DNA of 64,000 bases, from the NCBI GenBank assembly GCA_963791455.1, contig CAWBSM010000004.1, positions 248,001 to 312,000 of the forward strand, read 5' to 3'. Below are positions 42,696 to 52,127 of this stretch, piece after piece. A program made the translations under genes and the position numbers. This stretch comes from Bog-473 sp963791455. GTDB lineage: Bacteria > Actinomycetota > Acidimicrobiia > Acidimicrobiales > RAAP-2. The notes beneath the pieces are model-generated. The model made no database searches, was not told the DNA's origin, and saw only the letters and a list, made by a program, of their open reading frames with translations. How positions within the stretch are numbered: the stretch's first letter is position 1; each line of letters begins with the position of its first letter.

Positions 42696-44588
42696 TCAGG
42701 CCCGGTGGTGATCCATTCCGTCGGGACCTGTGCATTCAGGCCGACCCGCCCTCGCCTCGACCAATTGACGTTCGTGCTCGCGGCGTACTGCCGAGACCAG
42801 AGCAAGTACCACCTCGTGCCAATCCCCGACGATCCCGATGTCACAGTGGGTGAACACCGGTGCGTCGGGGTCCCGGTTGACCGCCACTATGGTCCCGGCA
42901 CCCCGCACCCCCACCATGTGGTTGAACTTGCCGCTCAGACCCAGGGCGACATAGAGCCGCGGCGCGATGCTCCGCCCGGTGATGCCCACCTGGCGCGAGC
43001 GCGGCGCCCATCCGTTGTCGGTCACCTTGCGAGTCGCCGCCAGCTCGGCGCCCAGCAGTGAGGCCAAGGGCGAGAGGGCCGGGTACTCGTGCGGGAGCAC
43101 GGCGGACCCGACGCCGATGACCGTCCCGGCCCGGGCCAGCACCTCCAAATCGTCGTCCCTCCGCTGGGACACGACCCGGCGCCGGCGCCGCGGTGTCACG
43201 CGCCACATGCGGAGCGGCGCCACGTGGTCGCGCCAGTGCGGCACGGGCAGGACGCCAGGGCGGATGGACACCATGGCCACCGCGGACGTGCACGTGATGT
43301 CGGCCACCAGCGCCCCCGAGAAGGCGGGCTTGGCGGCCACGAGAACCCCATCGCTGACTTCGAGCCCGATGGCATCTCCCACCAGCCCGGCGCCTGTTGC
43401 GGCGGCCAGGCGGCCGAGTACCTCGCGCCCGAAGGCGGTGCTCGGCCCTAGCACGGCCCACAGTGGCTGCCCGGCCGACCACTGCTGCACCGCGGCAGCC
43501 ACGTCCTCCGCCTCGACCGAGCCCGAGAAGCAGGTCACCTCGTCCGCCCCCGAGGCCCCGAGCGACGGGAGGTCATCAGCGGCGAGCGCCAGCGCGTGGA
43601 CCACCGCCCCGGCGTCCTGAGCCAGGCGCGCAGCCGCTCCGAGGAGCTCGGCGGCCACCTGGGGACGGCCCGGTTCGACTACGACGGCGATCACGCGGTC
43701 GCCACCGTTCGCGCTACGGGGTCGCCGGAGCACCGCACCCACCCCGGTGCCGCGGGCTGACGGACCTGGGTCCAGCGCTCCGAGCCCGGCCAGCAGGGCC
43801 ACCGCCTCGACGGCCTGGGCGGCCGCTTCCCCGCGCAGGATCTTGTTCATCCTGCCGTGCTCCATCACACGGGTGGCGCCGACCCTGGTCGGGCTGCCGG
43901 GCATCCCCCATGGGCCCTCCCCCAGGTCCGCCGCGGTGAGCCGGCGAATCCTCTCGGCGGGAACCTTGCGGCGGCGGTCTGGAGGCACTTTGCACGGTTC
44001 GCACAGGCGCTCGGCCACGCTGAGGAGCGCAGGCAGCGTCACCTCGGCGTCCTCCCAGCCGTCGTCGTGCTCGAGTGTGAGCGTGAGCACCTCGCCCGCC
44101 AATCCCATGGCCCGGACACCGCCGGCGAACGGGAGCCCGGTGAGCTCGGCGATCTCCGGTCCCACCTGACCGGTCTCGCCATCGAGGGAATTGCGGCCGG
44201 CGAGCACGAGATCGAAGCCCCCGTGATGACCGAGTGCGGCGGACAGGGCCCGGGCCGTGGCCAGCGTGTCGGATCCGGCGAACGCTGGATCACAGAGGTG
44301 GACACCCATGTCCGCTCCCCAGGCCACGGCCTCGCGCAGGACGTCCTCAGCCGAAGGCGGACCCAGCGTGAACACGGTGCAGGTGCCGCCGCTGGCCTGG
44401 GCCCACTCCACACCCTTGGAGACGGCGCGGCGGCAGTAGGCGTTCATTTCGAGCTCGATACCTTGGCGCACCAGGCGTCCATCGGGGCCCAGGGCCATCG
44501 ACTCTCCCGCCGGAATCTGCTTGACCAGTACCGCCACCCGCAAAGGCCGACCGAACCTGAGCGGCTGGCCCGCTTCGACCCCTTGCAT
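42696..44588 (-). CDS. Electron transfer flavoprotein, beta-alpha fusion
   Basis: The 630-residue product joins EtfB (residues ~17-260: VAVLVKQIPAGESMAL, VLAGRNSLDGETGQVGPEIAELTGLPF, and GRMNKILRGEAAAQ) to EtfA (~300-610: VIAVVVEPGRPQ, LGPSTAFGREVLGRLAAATGAGLVGDA). It ends with the FAD-binding signature of EtfA: RQVGITGRSIAPRLYVALGL, SGKFNHMVGVRGAGTIVAVN and FTHCDIGIVGDWHEV. It should pass electrons from acyl-CoA dehydrogenases to ETF-ubiquinone/menaquinone oxidoreductase. Most bacteria encode two separate subunits. No dehydrogenase lies directly adjacent except the remnant at 42586. Confidence 0.9.
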   Translation of the reverse strand: MQGVEAGQPLRFGRPLRVAVLVKQIPAGESMALGPDGRLVRQGIELEMNAYCRRAVSKGVEWAQASGGTCTVFTLGPPSAEDVLREAVAWGADMGVHLCDPAFAGSDTLATARALSAALGHHGGFDLVLAGRNSLDGETGQVGPEIAELTGLPFAGGVRAMGLAGEVLTLTLEHDDGWEDAEVTLPALLSVAERLCEPCKVPPDRRRKVPAERIRRLTAADLGEGPWGMPGSPTRVGATRVMEHGRMNKILRGEAAAQAVEAVALLAGLGALDPGPSARGTGVGAVLRRPRSANGGDRVIAVVVEPGRPQVAAELLGAAARLAQDAGAVVHALALAADDLPSLGASGADEVTCFSGSVEAEDVAAAVQQWSAGQPLWAVLGPSTAFGREVLGRLAAATGAGLVGDAIGLEVSDGVLVAAKPAFSGALVADITCTSAVAMVSIRPGVLPVPHWRDHVAPLRMWRVTPRRRRRVVSQRRDDDLEVLARAGTVIGVGSAVLPHEYPALSPLASLLGAELAATRKVTDNGWAPRSRQVGITGRSIAPRLYVALGLSGKFNHMVGVRGAGTIVAVNRDPDAPVFTHCDIGIVGDWHEVVLALVSAVRREHERQLVEARAGRPECTGPDGMDHHRA

Positions 44589-44666
44589 TGCCCCGACGAT
44601 ACCCGGACCACCGTCCGCACTCCGTGGCGAGTTGGTGGCCCCGAACCTTCGCCTACACTCTCCGGT

Positions 44667-44740
44667 GCGCCTCTAGCTCAACGGCAGAGCAACGGACTCC
44701 TAATCCGCAGGTTTCTGGTTCAATTCCCGAGGGCGCACCA
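44667..44740 (+). tRNA. tRNA-Arg (anticodon CCT)
   Basis: Acceptor GCGCC pairs with GGCGC, the D-arm is AGCTCAACGGCAGAGC, and the anticodon arm CGGA-CTCCTAA-TCCG carries CCT, reading arginine codon AGG. The T-loop is TTCAATT and the CCA end is encoded. Some acceptor and T-stem pairs are weak. tRNA-Arg(CCT) genes are frequent integration sites, and an integrase relic lies 1.6 kb downstream. Confidence 0.9.
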
Positions 44741-44769
44741 GAAGTCTCCAGGTATAGGGTGATAATAGC

Positions 44770-46195
44770 GGTTCTTCGGAATCTGGCGGGGTCGCGGACC
44801 TCACTGGACGACGATCGAGCCGAGCACACGCCAGTTCGGCTTGCCGGCGTAGAGCAGGGCTCGGATGCGGTAGTTCTCGAAGTTGCGGAACCCGAAGCCG
44901 ATCCGCTTGATGCGCTTGATCAGGTTGTTGAGCGCTTCGGTCGGACCGTTCGAGACCCGGGCCAGGTGGTAGTTGGCGATCTTGTCGAACCAGGCCCGAA
45001 TGGTGCGACCGAGCCTTTGGATCTCGGGCGGCATGGTGCGACGGCGGCAGTGCGCCTCGAGCTCTCTCAGCATCGCTTTGGCCATCTCGGGGTCGCGCGT
45101 TCGATAGAAGTCGCGTAGTCGTTCTTTGACCCGGTAGGCGATGGCGACCTCGGCACCGGGATCCCCGAGCTCGAGCAGTGACCACAGACGCTCGGCGGCG
45201 GCGGGGTCGAGGGTCTCCTCGCCGCGCAGCAGGACGCGCCGCGCCCGATAGAGCGGATCGTCTCTGCGTCCGCGGTGCCCGGTCTGCTCGTTCTGCACCC
45301 GCCGGCGGACCGCGTCGAGGCTGCGATTGGCCAGCGAAATGACGTGGAAAGGGTCGACCACCTGGTCCGCTTTGGGCAACATGACCGTGTAGACAGCCGC
45401 ATAGGTCGCCGACATGTCGAGGGCCCCGAAACGGATCCGCTCCTTCCAAGACCTCGGTTGCTTGTCGATCCAGCCCGCCACATCGGTGTATTTGCGGGTC
45501 GGGAGGATCTCGATGATCTGGTGGTTCTCCACGTCGGCCACCGTGGTGGCGTAGTCGGTGTGGCTCCTCGTCGAGAGCTTGACGAAGGAGGTCTCGTCGA
45601 GGCCGATGGCCGTGGTCTTGTTCAAGCGCTTGCGATCCGCCGCGAGCAGGGCCTCGCCATAGGTGCACACGGCGTCGTTGACCGTGTGCCAGTCACAAGA
45701 GAGTTCGGCCGCCACTTCTGAGACGGTGCGGCCCCCGCCGACTTGGACCGTGGCCCACTTGGCCGCGCGCGTCGTCAACAAGCAGTTCTTGGCCGCGATG
45801 CGGTGGTCAGAGAGGACCCAGGACCTCTTGGGACACGTCGGGTTCGCGCAGCGCATCCGGTGCTTCTTCCAGGCCAGGCTCATCGGCACCCCGTAGACGG
45901 GGAGGTCGACGTAGTGCACGACCGGGCGTTCTTTGACCTGGGCCGGCCCTCGACAGATTGGACACGACACCTCAGCGACCACCTGCTCGACCATGAGTTC
46001 GACGTCGGGTCCGAGGCGTTCGTAGGCGAGAACGCGGACATCTTTGAGACCCACCAGGGCGGCGAGGATCTCACTAGGGTGGACAAGGACGAAGGTGCTT
46101 CTTGGTTGTTGGCTCACACCACAAGCCTGAAGCGCCTTCGCCTATTTCTGGGTGACCCCGCTCACCAGGGACTCCCCGCTGAAATCCGAAGAGCC
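44770..46195. mobile_element. ISL3-family insertion sequence with perfect 8-bp target duplication
   Basis: 1,426 bp bounded by inverted ends GGTTCTTCGGAATCTGGCGG and (right, reverse complement) GGCTCTTCGGATTTCAGCGG. ATAATAGC occurs immediately on both sides (44762-44769 and 46196-46203), the 8-bp duplication expected for ISL3. It is inserted 30 bp beyond tRNA-Arg. Confidence 0.93.
44801..46117 (-). CDS. ISL3-family transposase
   Basis: The 438-residue product has an N-terminal zinc-binding region (CPICRGPAQVKE, MRCANPTCPKRSW) and a helix-turn-helix (TVSEVAAELSCDWHTVNDAV). The DDE core has AIGLDETSFVK, ALDMSATYAAV and DPFHVISLANRSLDAVRR. The late acidic residue is in NGPTEALNNLIKRIKRIGFGFRNFENY, the hallmark C-terminal motif of ISL3. 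It appears intact. Confidence 0.95.
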   Translation of the reverse strand: MSQQPRSTFVLVHPSEILAALVGLKDVRVLAYERLGPDVELMVEQVVAEVSCPICRGPAQVKERPVVHYVDLPVYGVPMSLAWKKHRMRCANPTCPKRSWVLSDHRIAAKNCLLTTRAAKWATVQVGGGRTVSEVAAELSCDWHTVNDAVCTYGEALLAADRKRLNKTTAIGLDETSFVKLSTRSHTDYATTVADVENHQIIEILPTRKYTDVAGWIDKQPRSWKERIRFGALDMSATYAAVYTVMLPKADQVVDPFHVISLANRSLDAVRRRVQNEQTGHRGRRDDPLYRARRVLLRGEETLDPAAAERLWSLLELGDPGAEVAIAYRVKERLRDFYRTRDPEMAKAMLRELEAHCRRRTMPPEIQRLGRTIRAWFDKIANYHLARVSNGPTEALNNLIKRIKRIGFGFRNFENYRIRALLYAGKPNWRVLGSIVVQ

Positions 46196-46249
46196 ATAAT
46201 AGCTTAAGAGTTACGCGTACCGCTCACCAGCGCTAGGGAGAGCAACGCG

Positions 46250-46314
46250 GATACGCCTTACTGATACGCCCTACTGATACGCCTTACTGATACGAGTACC
46301 CGATACGATTACAA
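46250..46314. repeat. Five tandem 13-bp direct repeats (iteron-like)
   Basis: GATACGCCTTACT, GATACGCCCTACT, GATACGCCTTACT, GATACGAGTACCC and GATACGATTACAA follow each other without gaps. The array ends 1 bp before the start codon of the HNH-recombinase relic. The constant GATACG core at 13-bp spacing suggests cooperative protein binding on one or two faces of the helix. Confidence 0.8.
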
Positions 46315-46315
46315 G

Positions 46316-46486
46316 ATGGGTCGTCCAATCGCGGGTCTGGCTACACGCTTCGAGCGGCAGGTTAACCGCACCGGCGAACACCACGTCTGGCTAGGCGGCA
46401 TCTACCCTGAACGCGGGACCGGTCGCATCAACGTCAACAGGGTCGAAATGGCCAGCCATCGATTGGCGTGGGAGCTCGCGAACGGT
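46316..46486 (+). pseudogene. HNH-tyrosine recombinase gene, segment 1 (HNH N-terminal part)
   Basis: Encodes MGRPIAGLATRFERQVNRTG, EHHVWLGGIYPERGTG and ASHRLAWELANG, the first half of a phage-type HNH domain. It is interrupted by IS256 element 1. Removing the element and one target duplication continues the frame as ELANGPLPAKARVLACTANP into segment 2, so it was a single gene. Confidence 0.85.
46479..46486. repeat. Target duplication CGAACGGT, left copy
   Basis: CGAACGGT is repeated exactly at 47955-47962, flanking IS256 element 1. Eight base pairs is the length typical of IS256. Confidence 0.9.
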
Positions 46487-47954
46487 GACGTTGCCCCGTT
46501 CGCTGTTGAAGTTCAGCGGTGGTCACAGCTCATTCAGGCTGCTGCCTGATCGTACTCCTCGGGTGTAACAACGACGGGTGTGATCTGGCGGCCAAAGGCG
46601 GCGACCAGCTTGGCCCATGTCCTTGTGACCTCGCACCCGTCGGAACGAACGCTCGGCTTCGAGCATGCCGGCGGCGACCCAGCGCTTCTTCATCGAGCCG
46701 TCCTTCCATTTCGTGACTCGGCGGTCGTCCGCTTGGGATTGAGATCATCGACTCGATGCAATTGGTGGTGGTCAGGGTGGCGGCCAATGCGCCGCCGACG
46801 CCCAGACGCCGGACGGTGAACATGTCGTCGAGCCCTTCGCGCAGTGACGCAGCCGCGTCGGGATGGTCGGCCTCGAGCTCTTTGGCGAGTCTCTTGGCGG
46901 CGGCCAGCCCCTTGGTCGCGTCGGGCTGAGCGAAGATGAGGGCCAGTCGCTTGTCGGTGACGCCGGCCAGCTCCTTGGGCAGGTGTCCCTCGACATTTCG
47001 ACGCTTGTGCAGAACGCAGCGCTGCACCGCGGCGGCGTCGCCGAACACCTTTTTGATGCCCGCGGCCAGCGCCTTGGCGCCGTCGATGACGCAGAGCACG
47101 CCGGACTCGACGCCCAGACCCCGGGCGACGAGGTCGGCCAAGAGGGCCGTGACCACCGTCTTGTTCTCGGTGTCGCCCAGCCAAAGCCCGACGGGGACCT
47201 TGGTCCCGTCGACCGTGATGACCAGGGCGACGACGACACACGAGCCGGCCACGTCGAGCCCGTCGATCATGAGCACGGCGACGGCGAGGTCAAAGAGATC
47301 CCGGGCCATGAGCTCGCCCATGGCCTTGGTGGTGGCCGCCACGAAGCGCCTCGAGATGGCCGACTTGGACATCGACTTGGAGCGCTCCTCGAGCTCTGCT
47401 CCGAGCGGCTCGGCCACGTCAGCGTGTCGCCGGGTGGCCACGCCGGCCAGCATGCGCTCGACGACGAGGGAGTTGAGCAGGTCGGCCGAGCTAAACGCCT
47501 TCCAGGTGTCGAGCTCGATCTCGCTGCCTTCGGTGCTGCGGCCCCGGGGGCGCTCGGTGCTCACTTGGCGTCCGCCGAGCACCACCGAGCCGGTGGTGCT
47601 CCCGTGCCAGTTCCCAACGCGCTCAGAGATCTTGGCGTGCTTCTCACCGATCGCCTCGGTCAGTTCGGCCTCCATCATCTGGCGCATCACGACCAGCCCG
47701 GTGGCCGACGCGAAGGCCAGCAGGCCTTCCTTGAGGGCCCCGGCCACCTCGGCCAGGGCGATGGTCGCCTCGAGCGGCAGGTCGGCGAGGCGATCTGCCT
47801 CCTCCACCTGCGCGACAGTGACGACGGGTAGCTTCTTCTTCACTGGTGGTCCCCTTTCTGGGTGGTTCTTGGATTGGTCTCCTGAACACCTACCTCACGG
47901 CAGGACTCAGGAGGGGGACCACCACTTCACTTCAACAAACTTGGGGACACCGTC
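46487..47954. mobile_element. IS256-family insertion sequence, element 1
   Basis: 1,468 bp. The inverted ends GACGTTGCCCCGTTCGCTGT and (right, reverse complement) GACGGTGTCCCCAAGTTTGT are followed on both sides by TGAAG. The element is flanked by the 8-bp duplication CGAACGGT. It contains one transposase gene and disrupts the HNH-recombinase gene. Confidence 0.92.
46534..47843 (-). pseudogene. IS256-family (mutator-type) transposase, frameshifted at the C-terminus
   Basis: The frame is intact for ~350 residues: MKKKLPVVTVAQVEEADRLA, the DDE residues in LMIDGLDVAGSCVVVALVI, LCVIDGAKALAAGIKKVFGD and TTTNCIESMISI, and AVQRCVLHKRRNVEGHLP. After ESMISI the conserved end is out of frame: WKDGSMKKRW and later TPEEYDQAAA lie in other frames, requiring indels near 46740 and 46612. 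The catalytic acids are all upstream, but the terminal domain is lost, so activity is doubtful. Confidence 0.85.
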
Positions 47955-47962
47955 CGAACGGT

Positions 47963-48465
47963 CCTTTGCCAGCGAAAGCAAGGGTCCTCGCCTGCACAGC
48001 AAATCCCGTCTGCGTCCGTATTGATCATCTGCGCCTTGACGGCGCTCGGGAGACCAATCCAACGCGCCGAGCTAGGGCACGCAAAGGGACAGGCTCCATG
48101 CGCCTCATCCGTCCCGGAACTTGGGAGCTTCGTGTGACCATCGGCCGCTGGGCTGACGGCCGGCCACGGACCCTCAACTGCACCGTCTATGCGAACGGCG
48201 AGCCGGAGGCCGCAGCCCAACTCGTCACATTTGTCGACGAGATGAGCCGTGCGCAACTCCCGGATTCGCAAGAAGGTCGCGATGTAACGGTCGACGAGGC
48301 GATCGAGCGCTTTCTACGGAGTATCTGGCCAAAGAGAAGGGCCGCGCCGACAAGACCATTGCGGACTACCGCTATCTGCACCAGCGATGGTTCTGCCCCG
48401 TCGTCGGCGCCAGGCCTGTCAAGCGCATCGAGAGTTCCATTATGGACAACCTGTTCGGTCAGATG
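47963..48465 (+). pseudogene. HNH-tyrosine recombinase gene, segment 2 (HNH end, arm-binding and core-binding domains)
   Basis: Continues the HNH domain with ANPVCVRIDHLRLDGARETN. A recombinase N-terminal arm-type domain follows (GTGSMRLIRPGTWELRVTIG, ANGEPEAAAQLVTFVDEM). After a one-base deletion near 48314 comes the SAM-like core-binding domain, TEYLAKEKGRADKTIADYRY, LHQRWFCPVVGARPVKRIES and MDNLFGQM. It is split from segment 3 by IS256 element 2 within the codons of GQM-RQAGLS. Confidence 0.85.
48458..48465. repeat. Target duplication GTCAGATG, left copy
   Basis: GTCAGATG is repeated exactly at 53071-53078 around the composite IS256 element 2. Confidence 0.9.
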
Positions 48466-48512
48466 GAGGCTGTGCCGCTTCTTGTTGAAGTTCAGCGGTG
48501 GCCACAGCTCAT

Positions 48513-48975
48513 TCAGGCCTCTGCCTGATCGTACTCTTCGGGTGTGACAACAGCCGGTGTCGTCTCGCGGTGGAGGGCATCGACCAGGTTGTCCATGCCC
48601 TTGTAACCGCGTACGCGTCGTAACGAGCGCTCGGCTTCGAGCATGGCCGCTGAGATCCAGCGCTTCTTCATGGTGCCGTCCTTCCATTTGGTCACGCGGC
48701 CGGTGCGCCGGGCGATCGAGATCATCGACTCGATGCAGGTTGTGATGAGCGCGGTGGCCAGCGTGCCGGCGACACCGAGGCGTCGGACGGTGAACATGTC
48801 GTCGAGCCCTTCGCGCAACGAGGCGGCGGCGTCGGATGCTCGGCGCCTCGATCGTTGGCCAGTGCTCGTGCCGCCGCCAGCCCCTTGGCCGCGTCAGGCT
48901 GGGCGAAGACGAGAGCGAGACGGCGATCGGCCAGCTCCTTGGGCAGATGTCCGGCGACGTTGCGTCGCTTGTGCA
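48513..48975 (-). pseudogene. IS256 element 2 transposase, C-terminal part
   Basis: Encodes LHKRRNVAGHLPKELADRRL, then in a second frame REGLDDMFTVRRLGVAGTLA, ESMISIARRTGRVTKWKDGT and VVTPEEYDQAEA, the complete ending of an IS256 transposase. At least one frameshift near 48850 separates the two parts. The RIT insertion cuts the gene in the codons of VLH-KRR. Confidence 0.85.
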
Positions 48976-49146
48976 AGTCATGCCGATATCCGCATGAACT
49001 GCATTATGCCGAGGAGCGAATTATGCCGACTTGGGAACGAACGCCCTGCTGGGACAGGTGGTGTGGGCTGAAGTACTCGGCATAATTCGGGGTCACTGAT
49101 CGGTCGAAACTTCCTCTCTGGAGACAGATCCGGAGAGGAGACGACG

Positions 49147-50350
49147 ATGGAACAACGCACACTGAGAGGTCATCGGACCGTTAGCGGACTTCGCCAGCGG
49201 CTTCGCTGCGAGGCTCAACGTGCAGGGCTACAGGTCGCTGACCGTGAATGGTCAGCTTCGGTTGATGGGCCACGTGAGCCGATGGCTTTCCGTCAAGGGG
49301 CTGAACTCAGGTGCTCTGACAGAGAGCCGGCTCGACGAGTTCCTCGGGGCGAGGCGCGCCGAGGGCTACACCCAGCTCCTTTCGCCGCGGGCGGTGATGC
49401 CGCTCATGGACCACCTTCGAGAACTGGCCGTGGCACCAGCGCCAGTTCCGGTGCCTCCCACGGCGGTGGATGAACTGTTGGAGTGTTTTCGCTCCTACCT
49501 GGTGACCGAGAAGGGCCTGGCGACGCCCACGGTGCGCAGCTACGTCGACGTTGGTCGGCTGTTCTTATCGCAACGACCGAATCCGCCCGGGCTTGATCTG
49601 TTGGACCTCAATGCGGCCGAGATCACCGAGTTCGTGGTGCGCGAGTGCCGAGAGCGCGTTGGGTCGATCGCCTACGTGGTCTGTGGCATTCGCTCGCTGC
49701 TGCGCTTTCTCTACGTCGACGGCCGGTCTGCTTGAGATCTGGTCCAGGCGGTGACGAACGCACCGGGCTGGCGGGCGACGTGGCTTCCACGCTCGGTCGA
49801 TGCCGCCACGGTGTCGAAGCTGCTCAAGAGTTGCGATCGGCGGACCAGGACCGGCCGACGGGACTTCGCCATCTTGAACCTGTTGGTGCGGCTCGGCCTG
49901 CGCCGGGGTGAAGTTGCCGCTCTTCGCCTCGACGACATCGACTGGCGGGCCGGTGAGCTCGTCGTGCGCGGCAAGGGTCGACGCAAGGAACGGCTGCCTC
50001 TCACGGTCGATGTCGGTGAAGCAATGGCCGGATGGTTGCAGCGCGGCCGACCGTCATCTTCGTGTCCGAACGTGTACACCCGCGTCCACGCCCCTCTGGG
50101 AGCGATGTCTCCAGGGGCGGTGACCCAGGTCGTGCTGGCAGCGTCGAAGCGTGCGGGTGTGGACCCGGCGGTGACCGCGCACCGGCTGCGCCACACCGTC
50201 GCCACCGAGATGTTGCGCGCTGGCGCCGGACTGGGTGAGGTAGGCCAGGTCCTTCGTCACCGCAGCCAACTGACCACCGCCGTGTATGCCAAAGTCGACG
50301 TCGAATCCTTGCGGACCATCCCCCAGACCTGGCCGCGGGGTGCGGCATGA
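49147..50350 (+). pseudogene. RIT tyrosine recombinase A, disrupted
   Basis: MEQRTL starts the gene, then the homologous frame shifts by one base near 49166 (CTGAGAGGTC) to read EVIGPLADFASGFAARLNVQ and GYRSLTVNGQLRLMGHVSRW. A TGA at 49733-49735 interrupts GRSA-DLVQAV, where CGA would encode Arg. The catalytic domain beyond is complete: RLGLRRGEVAALRLDDIDW, TAHRLRHTVATEML and LRHRSQLTTAVYAKVD hold the R, H-x-x-R, H/R and Tyr residues. One frameshift plus one nonsense change inactivate it. Confidence 0.85.
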
Positions 50351-51273
50351 GCCATCTACGCCAGAGCCTCGGGGATTACCTGACGATCCGCCGTTCACTC
50401 GGCTTCAACCTCGTGCGAACCGGCCTCCTGCTGACTGATTTCGTCGACTACGCCGAACGTGGTGGTGCCGACATCATCACGACCGAGCTGGCGTTCAGCT
50501 GGGCCACGCTGCCGCCGGGTGGTTGCCGCGGCCTGGTGGGCTCAGCGCCTCGGAGTAGTGCGTGGGTTCGCACGTCACCTCCACGCCATCGACCCCGCCC
50601 ACGAGGTCCCGCCGACTGACCTGATCGTCGGGAGGAGCCGGCGAGCGACCCCCTATCCCTACTCAGCCGCCGACATCGAGGCCCTAATGACAGCCGCCGG
50701 GTCGTTCCGCTCCCCCCTGCGGGTCTGCACCTTCGAGACCCTCGTCGGACTGCTGGCAACGACCGGCATGCGGGTCGGAGAAGCAATCGGGCTCGACCGC
50801 AGCGACATCGACTGGGACAACGGGCTGGTCCTCATCACCGACACCAAGTTCGGCAAGAGCCACCTGGTCCCGCCTGCACCCGACCACGGTCGATGCGCTC
50901 GCTGCTACAACCGTCGACGTGACCAGCTCTGCGCTCGTCCGAGGACCCGAGCCTCTTCGTGTCCACCGCTGGCACCCGGCTGCACTACTGCAATGTGCAC
51001 GAGGCCTGGTTGCAGTTGGTCCGACGCGCCGGGCTGGAGCGCCTCTCTGCAAGGCGTCGGCCGCGCCCTCATGATCTTCGGCACCGCTTTGCTGTCAACA
51101 CGCTGATCGGCTGGTATCGCGACGGCGTCGACGTCCAAGCCCGCCTTCCCTTGCTGTCGACCTATCTCGGCCACACCAATCCAGGCAGCACCTATTGGTA
51201 CTTGTCCGCCGCACCCGAGCTGCTCAGCCTGACCGCCCGCCGGCTCGATGCCGCCCAAGGAGCAAGACCATGA
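50347..51273 (+). pseudogene. RIT tyrosine recombinase B, disrupted
   Basis: Starts in an ATGA overlap with gene A: MSHLRQSLGDYLTIRRSLGF. A frameshift follows SWATLPPG near 50520, where the sequence continues in another frame with AAWWAQRLGVVRGFARHLHA, YPYSAADIEALMTAAG and GLLATTGMRVGEAIGLDRSD. A further shift lies near 50920 (LHPTTVDALAA-YNRRRDQL). The end returns with RPHDLRHRFAVNTLIGWYRD, YLGHTNPGSTYWYLSA. All catalytic residues are recognisable, but spread over at least three frame segments. Confidence 0.85.
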
Positions 51274-51985
51274 CCATTCTCGCCCCGACTCCGCAGGCCT
51301 TCTTCACGGAACGGCTCGCCACTCGACGACAAGCCAGCTCGAACACGGTCGCCTCCTATCGCGACACGTTCCGACTCTTGGTCGGCTTCGCCCAAGCCCG
51401 CACCGGCAGGCCGCCTGCAAAGCTGCAACTCGAGGATCTCGACGCGGCGCTGATCCGAGAGTTCCTCGAGCACCTGGAACACGACCGTCACAACAGCGTC
51501 CGCACCCGCAACAACCGCCTCGCTGCCGTGCACTCCCTGTTCCGATACGCCGCGCTCCGACACCCCGATCACGCCGACTTGATCCATCGGGTCCTCGCTA
51601 TCCCCAACAAGCGGGTCGACCGGGAACTGATCAGCTTCCTCACGTCCTCCGAGATCGACGCTTTGGTGTCGGCTCCGGACCCCGACACATGGATCGGTCG
51701 GCGCGACCGCACACTGCTGCTCGTCGCCGTCCAGACCGGCGTACGCGTTTCTGAGCTCACTGCCCTCACCTGTGGGGACGTGACATTGGCCACCGGCGCC
51801 CAAGTCCGCTGCACGGGCAAGGGCAGAAAGGAACAGATCACGCCACTCACCGCCCATACGACGCAAGCACTACACGTCTGGTTGGCCGAAAGAGCCGGAG
51901 CGCCCACTGAGCCCTTGTTCCCCAGCCGGCGCGGGGGCGCGCTCAGCCGTGACGCCGTTGCGCTACTCGTCTCCAAAACATGCCA
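51270..51985 (+). pseudogene. RIT tyrosine recombinase C, 3' truncated
   Basis: The ATG overlaps the stop of gene B (ATGA). The frame is intact through the N-terminal domain (FFTERLATRRQASSNTVASY) and the first catalytic Arg (LLVAVQTGVRVSELTALTCG, GKGRKEQITPL) to LFPSRRGGALSRDAVALLVS. After about 51975 it is frameshifted, and the conserved end with H-x-L-R-H and the catalytic Tyr is absent before the element terminus. It cannot be an active recombinase. Confidence 0.85.
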
Positions 51986-52127
51986 CCGCGGCCCGGAGCA
52001 ATTGCGTGACGTTGGCTGCCAAGACGGTGTTCATGCCCACCTTGGGATCAAGGAACGCCCACCAGGGCGTTCGTTCCCAAGTCGGCATAATTCGCTCCTC
52101 GGCATAATGCAGAACGCACCTCTGGAC

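Larger units (their letters stand above)
48976..52107 (+). mobile_element. RIT (recombinase-in-trio) element, decayed
   Basis: Three consecutive overlapping tyrosine-recombinase genes lie between long inverted ends (TGCATTATGCCGAGGAGCGA continuing to ACGAACGCCCTG, present at 49000-49053 and in reverse complement at 52058-52111). A four-base TGCA at both edges may be the target duplication, so the limits are good to about 25 bp. Excision restores GTGCGTTCTGCACAAGCG of the IS256 transposase, identical in frame to element 1. Confidence 0.88.

Noticed and set aside
46250..46314. CRISPR array
   Set aside because: Units are only 13 bp and contiguous, with no spacers, and no cas genes occur in the window.
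46863..48024. Plus-strand frames of 322 and 362 codons across IS256 element 1
   Set aside because: Antisense to a clear transposase gene; no independent coding evidence.
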